Assembly (NCBI GenBank): GCA_032622095.1
Contig: CP136063.1
Coordinates: 182,819,956 to 182,883,955 of the forward strand
Origin: Siphonodentalium dalli
Lineage: Eukaryota > Mollusca > Scaphopoda > Gadilida > Siphonodentaliidae
Length of the DNA: 64,000 nucleotides
Direction: 5' to 3'
The position numbers and the translations under genes were made by a program. Of this stretch, positions 56,531 to 64,000 are shown one piece after another. Numbering within the stretch: position 1 is the first letter of the stretch; each line of letters starts with the position of its first letter. The notes beneath the pieces were generated by a model. The model ran no database searches. It saw only the letters and a program-made list of their open reading frames with translations, and had not been told where the DNA came from.

Positions 56531-57292
56531 CTGAAATACGCATTACCATTGTATAGATTCGTCGGTTATATTTCAATGAATCTTAATGATTATCTGGTCG
56601 TGGTGACGGGAGCTGCGCTCGTGCAGCATTAAATATACAGTGCCAATGCATGCTCTTATATATGCAAGTCTCACATAGAGAGCCTCGCATATAGAAGAGA
56701 ATGCACAGTCTTACACGGAAAAGGTAAAGGTTTTCGCTAAATTTCAGGAAGCTCCGGTCATGGAAGGGTTAAAACCTTTTCTTTACTAAATATTCATTGA
56801 TGAGTAGTTTCCCTTCAGACAACAAGTTCAACAAACATATATTTCCTACCAATGCATAGAAATCCTTCTGCTATTCTATTATCTTTACGTCCGTTCATTT
56901 TTCGTAAACACTTTTATAACATGTTGGAAGAATCCATTTAGTAAAGAAAGGTTTAAATTTAGACAGTTGGCCATGTTTAGATTGTAACCTTTAACACACG
57001 CATGCGGCAACTAACTACATGTGTATATATACGGTCAGTTGAATCGCACGGTCCACAGACGGTCCCGACCGTCCCGTTGTGTTTATATTGCATGTAATAG
57101 CCATTTAGGTCACTCAAGTTTGTTAGACAGGTTCATCTGACTTCATCAAACTTCATCAACACGTAAATGTAACTTATAACGTGTGTTGGCATTGCCAATG
57201 GTGGATACCTGACTCGCGTGACCATTTCGCCTTCACGGTCAAACCGTTTAGAAATTTTGTGCCCAATATGTAGCATCCGAAACTTGTAGCGA
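56531..57292. other. No further exon seen
   Basis: AAATGTTTAGTAAAG-like phrases near 56785 and, inverted, 56940 suggest a small degraded inverted repeat. Upstream exons of the chitin-binding gene may lie here or beyond, but none is recognisable. Confidence 0.35.
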
Positions 57293-57455
57293 AGCAGGGG
57301 GGGGGGGGGTCGGAAAAAAAATTCAGGCACGTATGGCATTTTTTCCCTTTCGATAATTTTTTGTACCCACCCACCCCCACCGCCAATTTTTTTTTCCGTT
57401 TTCGGCAGTTTTTTCCGACCATTTTTTGACACCCACCCCCCCCCCTTTTAACACT
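57293..57455. repeat. G-run/C-run repeat with TTTTTTCCGACC
   Basis: A G-run (57297-57309), ACCCACCCACCCCCACCGCC and C-runs near 57440. The Cys/Lys-rich frame across it (57174-57545, -) is a repeat by-product. Confidence 0.5.
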
Positions 57456-58078
57456 AAAACAGAGATTTGTGGGGGGAAATTCACTGTAAACAGCTGTATA
57501 TGAATTTCTGTGCATACTATTTATCATGGATGTTAACATGGACATGTAAATAGGAATGAGTCATTTTGAGGTCATTCGGCCAAAAAAACATGGCTGCCAG
57601 CGGCCATCTTGGATTTTAAAACAAAATACAACACGATAACTGCAGTCAGTTTACAGTTAGAATTACATTATTTCTCTCATTCAAAGTGGTTTTGAAGCCC
57701 ATAGCGATACCATATACCATATAGTAACACACGTGACAAGTTACATGTTGGACCTGGCCATCATGATGACTTCAATTCAAAAATTCAATTTAATAGTAAC
57801 TCTGGTCATCATGAAAGACATTACAGAGACAATACATATGACACAATTACGTATCATCAATACATGTACATGTATACATACACATAAAATCATTATGATA
57901 AATATTATAATACATCGATGTCGCGTTTATTGGGTGTATACTTGTTTACTCATCATAATCAGATAATATATTTACCAATATATGGTATATGGTGTGTATC
58001 AACGAATTTATATTTACTAATATACATGTGTGTACTCGAGCACCTACAAATGTGAACGCGCACACATGCGCGTAAGCT
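57456..58078. other. No gene seen; one satellite core
   Basis: GCCAGCGGCCATCTTGGATT at 57596-57615 is a single copy of the 14-kb satellite core. The rest is AT-rich. Confidence 0.45.
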
Positions 58079-58387
58079 TCACGAGTTTCTGAAAATTTCC
58101 AAAATCTTTTTAATAAATACCGAAAGGTTTTTTGTTTTGCGCTCGCTATTTTGATTGAATAATTGGTTCAACTTCAAAGTGTTTGGTCTATTGAAGTAGT
58201 AAGGTTTGATGTATCTTACTCTCAATCCCTTTAATTTTTCACACTTCAAGATAACGTGGAATTCATCTCCTAACTCTGCGTTACATAATGAGCACTTTCT
58301 TTCCGAATAGTCTCGATTTGTCCATGATCCTTCTTCGATTGGTAATTTATGATTTCTTGTCCGGAATCTCATGAGAGCGTGTATCAT
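58079..58387 (-). pseudogene. LINE C-terminal finger domain (frame-shifted part)
   Basis: 102 codons starting MIHALMRFRTRNHKLPIEEG. The true frame comes from the RT above; the Met is produced by the frameshift. Confidence 0.75.
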
Positions 58388-59472
58388 ATATATGTATCGC
58401 TGGGTGACAAATATTGTTCGCGGACAAAGTTATCTTTCACGACTCGATAAAAGGTAAATTTGTTTGATACAGCTATTGCGGTTCTCCATTGTTGTGAGTA
58501 TATATCAGTTAGTCTCATTCTGACAGAGTCGTGAAATTGATTGAGGTTATCAACCAGCTGATAGGTCCAACTGTTGCCCATGCCGATTGCGTTAAGGGTA
58601 TTATGTTGCCCAGCAATCCATGGGAACTTCTTATCATCATAATAAGACATCAGCATAATATAATACAATGCGAGTGGCGTTCTATTTGTCGTCATTGTGT
58701 TGAGCTTGCCCCAATAAGACAAGTAACATGTTTTTATTCTTACTGATATGGGACACATGCCGAGTTCTCCATATATGAATGCACTAGGTGTAGATTTTTT
58801 AAGCTTTAACCAAATTTCGAGTTTTTCAAAACATGTCGTGTTTTCGTGTCCCCATACCTCGGCTCCATATGTCATGATTGGGATAATCGATTTTTCATAG
58901 ATATCAAGGGTTGTGGCTATAGTTAGTTTATTCACGCGTACTTTATTAAGGAGGGCGTACATTGCCACTTTAGCACTTTTAGTCCTTGTGTTTTTTTCTA
59001 GTGTGAATAGGCCATTTCTATGGAATGTCGTACCTAGGTATTTGTAACTATCTACTATCTCCAGTTCGTGTCCAATTATTGAAAATTTACCGCTATTCAG
59101 ACTTTTGGTTTTTCGTCCAAATATAAGTATCTTGGTATTCGATGTATTGACATTTAATTTCCACGTGTTGCAATATATAGAAAATTTATCAAGCATGTTC
59201 TGTAAGCTGTCACGTGAGTTAGCGAGGAGTACAGTGTCATCTGCATAAATTAAGAGAAATAGTTTTAAGTAAAGTCCGGTATGAAATTCTTCTGGAACTT
59301 TAATATCGATTCCATTGGATCCATGCTCACGAAGATGATTTTCAAGATCGTTTAGGTATATTGCAAATAGTATCGGTGAAAGACTGACTCCTTGTTTTAG
59401 GCCAATTTTGCTTGGAAAAAAGTCTGAATCTTCGTTTCCAATGCGTACGCAAAGTTTTATGTCATTATACAT
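58384..59472 (-). CDS. LINE reverse transcriptase, C-terminal two-thirds
   Basis: 362 codons from the palm (motif 4) through the thumb. The catalytic YADD lies at about residues 75-78, and the template-directed primed RT fold motifs are in the normal order. The frame ends in a stop created by the shift at 58384. It is not a host gene. Confidence 0.8.
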   Translation of the reverse strand: MYNDIKLCVRIGNEDSDFFPSKIGLKQGVSLSPILFAIYLNDLENHLREHGSNGIDIKVPEEFHTGLYLKLFLLIYADDTVLLANSRDSLQNMLDKFSIYCNTWKLNVNTSNTKILIFGRKTKSLNSGKFSIIGHELEIVDSYKYLGTTFHRNGLFTLEKNTRTKSAKVAMYALLNKVRVNKLTIATTLDIYEKSIIPIMTYGAEVWGHENTTCFEKLEIWLKLKKSTPSAFIYGELGMCPISVRIKTCYLSYWGKLNTMTTNRTPLALYYIMLMSYYDDKKFPWIAGQHNTLNAIGMGNSWTYQLVDNLNQFHDSVRMRLTDIYSQQWRTAIAVSNKFTFYRVVKDNFVREQYLSPSDTYI

Positions 59473-59859
59473 AGATCGTATTACATCTAAGAGTTTACCT
59501 TCGATTTTATGACTTCAATCGTATAGCAAGCGTGATAGCCCAATGCATATAATCGAACAACTCTGACCATGATCCAATAGCAATTACGAAAAGAAATGTT
59601 TCCAAGACGATTCTATTGAATTATGAACCCCATAAATTACCCCTCAGTATAAGGCGTGTAACTCAATTGAACATTTCAAAAATCATTGAAATATTATCAG
59701 TTCAGGAAATGTTTCGATAACGTCTTTCAAACAAGGGCACCATGCACCCGGCATAGCATAATACGTCCATTGGCCTGCTTCAAAATGAATGTTAGAAGAT
59801 ATATTTTGAGTCACATACTAAATCTCACTCCACACATTAACAGGAACATCCGAATTCAA

Positions 59860-60200
59860 AGTCAAAGGGTCATATCTCTGGTAAAAATGGACGAACGGAT
59901 CCCAATCTTGAACGCTGTCTTATTTGTAAAACTGCATAAATAATTTCATTTAACTGAAGTTATCAACATTAACTAAAGTTATCATCCGGGAATGAAAATT
60001 CAGCCCAAATTAGGACAGAGCCCCATATAATCTGACTTGCGCGACCTGTATATGGTGGTATATTTAACATACAGACCAAATTTCATTCCATTAATTTCGG
60101 TAGAACTAAAGTGATCATCCAGAAACGGTATACGAACCGACGGATGGACAGACCAAAACATAGTACGTCCCATTCTTACAAACGGCCGGATTCAGTTGCA
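59860..60200 (+). repeat. Dispersed non-coding repeat
   Basis: CAAAGTCAAAGGGTCATATC, GGTAAAAATGGACGAACGGA, CAGACCAAATTTCATTCC and CGGTATACGAACCGACGGAT follow the pattern of repeats widespread in marine invertebrate DNA. Frame 59686-59943 is a by-product. Confidence 0.4.
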
Positions 60201-60331
60201 ATTTTGGAATATCCTGACATGATCTGCAATCATTACCTACCCCCTTGATTTGGATCTGCATATATTTAGGATTGACTAATTTTAAGAGTGCACATAACTA
60301 TAGTTCATGTAGTATGTGTTGTTCTTCTTCT

Positions 60332-61198
60332 CACCCCATGCATCCGGATATGCTCGTAGCGGAAGACATGATCGTAGCGGAATAACCACATGGCCCGCGA
60401 TTTGCACATCGTCTTTAGTTGTAAGTTATTTCATAAAACACGGTTTATTTAACCTTGATTTTTTTTTTAACGTTAACAGCGATAATCGGTCTACAGAAAT
60501 GAGCGGTTGTGGTTTCCGCAATTTGCATATTACTGTTCGATAAATACTTACTCGATATAAGTTTTATCAAATTTTAATGAATCTTTGCATTGACACATTA
60601 TATAACATAAAGTCTCTCAAAGTATGATATCTTAGCTTCAAAATGAACTGGACATGTTTGCGATGTCAATCATATTAGTGCCCGAAAAATTAGTTTCCAT
60701 GGAGGCACTCACTAGATTTTGGGGTATGTCTATATCTGGTGCTAATGACATATCATACCACTGCTATAGACATTCCATATTTTCTTGCTATGACCTGCAT
60801 ATATGGTTATTTTTTACTATGGAAAATGTAGATACATGACTGGAAATGTTGTCTATTATATTAAGGGAATATCCTCGGAAATAGCAATGTATGCAAAGAC
60901 TAGAATGTCTGGGCTGTTACCACAGAAATCGTAATTTTATGTAAGAAATGCAAATTTTGCCACAATTTTTGGCCTAACTTCCCGGTAAAATAGGATTAAA
61001 CTGCGTCCATGTTTAAAGAAGTTTGATGTACAGTTGTGTAAATTATAGCCACAAATAATACCACCACCGTCAACCACTGGTATGTGTTGGTTTCGGTGCA
61101 AGATGTGTCTAACCGTGAACGTGTGCAAATCGCGGGCCATGTGGTTATTCCGCTACGAACATGTCTTCCGCTACGAGCATATCCGGATGCATGGGGTG
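60332..61198. mobile_element. 867-bp element, CAC...GTG ends, 5-bp TSD, copy B
   Basis: CTTCT at 60327-60331 and 61199-61203 flanks ends CACCCCATGCATCCGGATA. It is collinear with copy A at 35277-36167 along its whole length, with small indels. Two independent 5-bp duplications (TTAAT, CTTCT) fix the borders exactly. Confidence 0.87.
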
Positions 61199-61203
61199 CT
61201 TCT

Positions 61204-61620
61204 GGTTGCTTCAATATAGGTAGGTTGCGAAAACAAGTTCACGTTCAAACGGCTAACGCCAAGTTATAAATAACTGTGGCGAAAACAGCACTAATATCGT
61301 GGTTCGATTTCACAGTCAGTAACTTGCAGTTCGCGTCAGATTGATAGTTCCATTTGGATCGCGGACACCGGTATTTTTGGGTTACTGGAAACGGTTAACG
61401 TTACACTCCTGATTAACGGCGATGTTGTATGGGCATCGCCTAATTATTGCTGACGGTGGTATTCGATGCGGAAATTCTTGAATCGTTTACTCACCATTCA
61501 AGCTGGCATAATTACAAAACAAATATTGTTATGGGACATTCTGAACTTTAAAAAAGATAGTTGGTCCACCCAGAATATCAAGTTAATCACACAGACACTG
61601 AACATGAATAACATATTTGA

Positions 61621-61656
<36 letters not shown>

Positions 61657-61700
61657 GATTAATAGCGTAACCTCGATGAGTGTCGTTGATCCCTTAAAAG
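61204..61700. other. No gene seen; (AT)n
   Basis: (AT) microsatellite at about 61624-61652. Confidence 0.45.
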
Positions 61701-61705
61701 ACATT

Positions 61706-62070
61706 GGTCACATTGCCAGAATGCGTATTCTGCAGACACAAACTACTTACACTAAGAACTGATATATTATTTAAACACACATACGAATTAGAAAGATAAT
61801 TATGTAACTCTCAACGTCAATTTCAAAAACCGGTATCGTCCTCAAAGAGCTTCTAATTCTGGATATTTTAATTTTGTTTTGGATGACCATGTTTCCAAAA
61901 ATTGACGAGAAACAAATCAAGTATAAAATCGACTAAAATCCACTTTTCGAAATGAAAAACAACAACATATATATAATTATCTTTCTAATTCGTATGTGTG
62001 TTTAAATAATATATCAGTTCTTAGTGTAGGTAGTTTGTGTCTGCAGAATACGCATTCTGGCAATGTGACC
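61706..62070. mobile_element. 365-bp hairpin element, GGTCACATTGCC ends
   Basis: Ends GGTCACATTGCCAGAATGCG, or their decayed equivalent, are inverted over ~100 bp (CTGCAGACACAAACTAC, TTAGTG, ACTGATATATTATTTAAACA). ATT on both sides may be a 3-bp duplication. GG ends with 3-bp duplications would fit Harbinger, but ATT is not its usual target. Confidence 0.65.
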
Positions 62071-62179
62071 ATTCATTTCGGCATCCATGAAAGAAGTCAT
62101 GTTTATGTCTAGCCTGAAATTTCTTGATAGCAGTTAGTTTGATAATGGCTTTTATTATATACTTGCCCATGAATTATAA

Positions 62180-62245
62180 GGTTTTAGCAGTGAGATATAA
62201 GTGATATCCCACTAGTGAGATATAAGTGATATCCCACTGGTGAAA
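62180..62245 (+). repeat. Short tandem repeat
   Basis: AGTGAGATATAAGTGATATC + CCACT is present twice in a row. Confidence 0.7.
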
Positions 62246-62308
62246 TTTCTGATGTATTGACATGCATTGGGGGTCATAGGCAAGTAACTAAAGTATATAA
62301 TAAACAGA

Positions 62309-62461
62309 ATATCCACACTTTTTCAGTGGATATGGGTTAAATCTCATTCGTGATGACAAAACATTTGAATTTCCACTCGTGGCTAAAGCCACTCGTGGAA
62401 ATTCAATGTGTTGTCATCACTCATGAGATATAACCCATATCCACTGAAAAAGTGTGGATAT
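62309..62461. repeat. 153-bp near-perfect palindrome
   Basis: ATATCCACACTTTTTCAGTG ... GAATTTCCACTCGTGGCT | AAAGCCACTCGTGGAAATTC ... CACTGAAAAAGTGTGGATAT. TATATAA occurs on both sides (about 62294 and 62466) and may be a target duplication, though not directly adjacent. Confidence 0.75.
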
Positions 62462-62469
62462 CCTCTATA

Positions 62470-63111
62470 TAACTATACTCACTGGTCTAGCCTGAAATTG
62501 AAATGGACCGATCGCGCGAGTGTGTATCCACCGTTATAGGGTTATTGTACAAGTTCGATATCCCCCGAATATTAAGACGGGGAGGTATAACGATGGGGAC
62601 GATTCCGACAAGAGATTTGAAATTGTTCTGTGTGTATTTCTGACAAAGTAGAAGATGAAAGTGACATGTATAGGTCTTAATGGCCGGGTGTGCATGTTCT
62701 GTATTGTTACTTGACAGTGTGATTACCTGTATGCGATATGTTTATACACATGTTACTATCATAAATATATTCGTTCGTTCGTTCGTTCGATAAAGTATAT
62801 ATGGCGAGAGATGTGCAATGTAATTCATAAATTGAAACGTCCGGCCTGTCAGATTCGACCGAATGGACTAATTTATTTGTCAATTTGCTTGACGAAGAAT
62901 ACCTGTTTTATATGTTTGGGGACGATGACCTGATGTGGCTGTCGGGGCACACATAACCTGCTATGTTATGATCGGGATGCAAGAAAATACAAAACAATTT
63001 CAATCATCTATCCGTTTTCATATTTCACAATACGTCGTCCAAAAAGCACTACCAGGACATTAAATGCTAAAGCTTGTAAGTGTGATCGACATATACAATA
63101 TTTAAGACCCA
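62470..63111. other. No gene seen
   Basis: A (GTTC)n run at 62771-62788; otherwise no structure. Confidence 0.4.
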
Positions 63112-63117
63112 TACCAG

Positions 63118-63545
63118 TATGGGGCGCCGTTCCTCTATGTATCCCCTATATATGTACGTATATCTCCAATTCATAAATAGATATATCCAATTCAATAAGA
63201 GATATCTCCAATTAGTATGAAGATATCTCCAAATTGTTTAGGAGATATCTCCATATTGATATGGAGATATCTCTTAATCACTAGCAGATATATGTTAAAT
63301 TCGCGAGGAGATATCTCTAAATCACTAGAAGATATCTCTTAATTCACGAGGAGATATCTCTAAATCATGAGTAGATATCTCTTAGTTCACGAGGAGATAT
63401 CTCTAAAGCACTAGCAGATATCTCTTAATGCACGAGGGGATATCTCTAAAATACTAGGAGATATCTCTTAATTCACGAGGAGATATCTCTAAATCACTAT
63501 CAGATATCTATAAATAGGGGATAAATAGAGGAATGGCGCCCCATA
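63118..63545. mobile_element. Mobile array of GAGATATCTC palindromes with 6-bp TSD
   Basis: TACCAG at 63112-63117 and 63546-63551. Ends TATGGGGCGCCGTTCCTCTA and, inverted, TATGGGGCGCCATTCCTCTA, followed inside by (T/G)TATCCCCTAT. The interior (63160-63510) is an array of GAGATATCTC / AGATATCTCT palindromes spaced about 18-22 bp, separated alternately by AATTCACGAG-like and AAATCACTAG-like spacers. Non-coding. Confidence 0.8.
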
Positions 63546-63551
63546 TACCAG

Positions 63552-64000
63552 TGCTATATTTCCCCACATACTTATTTAATAAACTGACATTTGTCGTATA
63601 AATGTTGAACGTTTGAAGCTGACCGTCAATCAATAAAAACGGCACTGTGAATGTTACCAAAATAAACGATATAACCTGGATTGTGCGTTTCTCGTGATTG
63701 CCGTTAGTCGTTTGGATGGGAAACTTGTATATAGTTCGCTAGATCATGCCTTGAATCTCTACTCTGGCTAACACCCGTACAAAACCTTGGAACTCTATGA
63801 AGTTTTGACAGGTAATCTTATAAAGTCGAAAAATAACGCTAGTTGAAATAATTACCCAGGAGAAATTCCATAATTGTAAGCGACGCAAAATAAGCAAAAT
63901 CGCTCACAAATTCACTTACATCGTGAAATTTCGAGTTGGGACCCTCACCTACATTGAAGTACGTTGTTAAGGAACATATAATAACAAAGAAATATATTCC
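63552..64000. other. No gene seen
   Basis: No coding or repeat structure recognised. Confidence 0.4.

Larger units (their letters stand above)
58079..59508 (-). mobile_element. 5'-truncated LINE with nearly open reverse transcriptase
   Basis: The - strand frame 59472-58384 (362 codons, with in-frame IEGKLLDVIRS upstream to ~59506) contains GLKQGVSLSPILFAIYLNDL, LLIYADDTVLLANS (catalytic YADD intact), LNVNTSNTKILIFG, YKYLGTTF and IPIMTYGAEVWG. The following frame 58387-58079 holds the C-terminal finger CSLCNAELGDEFHVILKC (C-x2-C-x8-H-x4-C). The two overlap by a few bases because of a single frameshift in a TATATA run near 58385. The endonuclease and N-terminal RT are missing, typical of incomplete reverse transcription. 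It is younger than the other LINEs here. A decayed relative is at 52515. Confidence 0.8.

Noticed and set aside
57174-57545. Cys/Lys-rich peptide resembling a small secreted peptide
   Set aside because: It is generated by the C-run/G-run repeat; there is no signal peptide and similar frames appear wherever that repeat occurs.
63160-63510. CRISPR-like regular array
   Set aside because: Spacers are not unique, the repeated unit is a 10-bp palindrome, and transposon ends with target duplications enclose it.

Overview
The window looks like a stretch of an animal nuclear genome, most likely a marine invertebrate. It is AT-rich and gene-poor, has canonical GT..AG exon borders, and is crowded with transposon debris. 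No rRNA, tRNA, CRISPR array, bacterial operon or compact gene cluster is visible. The LINE families, the abundance of short inverted-repeat elements and a 2A-like peptide inside a LINE are typical of molluscs, lancelets, hemichordates and echinoderms. The exact lineage cannot be read from the sequence.

Layout. 0-1.5 kb: two splice-flanked exons of a multi-pass membrane protein gene (+). 1.8-4.0 kb: a 2.2 kb inverted-repeat transposon with 8-bp target duplications, carrying a nested Harbinger-like element. 6-7 kb: a LINE relic (-). 9-15.5 kb: a hAT-like element, two CAGGG-ended or TTAA-flanked elements, and a satellite whose units contain a 'GGCCATCTTGGATTTT' core. 16-18 kb: two LINE relics, a possible terminal exon and a small TAA-flanked element. 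19-22 kb: more inverted-repeat elements.

23.5-30.3 kb is the most striking structure. It is a 6,801-bp near-palindromic element with AG...CT termini and a perfect 6-bp target duplication (CCCAAT), as in Polinton/Maverick elements. Its ~2.9 kb arms flank a ~1.0 kb centre. It encodes an intact viral-type DNA-packaging ATPase with an N-terminal C2H2 finger, plus two inverted copies of a zinc-finger companion protein. No polymerase, integrase, protease or capsid gene is present.

31.5-35.3 kb: a decayed LINE of the CR1/L2-like type whose N-terminus carries a 2A-like motif (DIEINPGP). It is interrupted by a 433-bp foldback element with 9-bp target duplications and abutted by an 891-bp element with CAC...GTG ends and 5-bp target duplications. 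A second copy of the latter lies at 60.3-61.2 kb. 37-50 kb: mostly non-coding, with TTAA-flanked elements, tandem repeats, poly-C tracts and a LINE 3' fragment.

50.3-56.5 kb: two phase-compatible exons on the - strand encode a Thr/Pro-rich mucin-like linker and a C-terminal chitin-binding (CBM14-like) half-domain. The chitin-binding exon lies wholly inside a palindromic TTAA-family element, and the surrounding introns are packed with nested elements of the same family. 58-59.5 kb: a 5'-truncated LINE (-) whose reverse transcriptase is almost open. 61-64 kb: further hairpins and a mobile array of the palindrome GAGATATCTC with 6-bp target duplications. Host coding content is therefore very small; nearly everything recognisable is mobile DNA, often nested.
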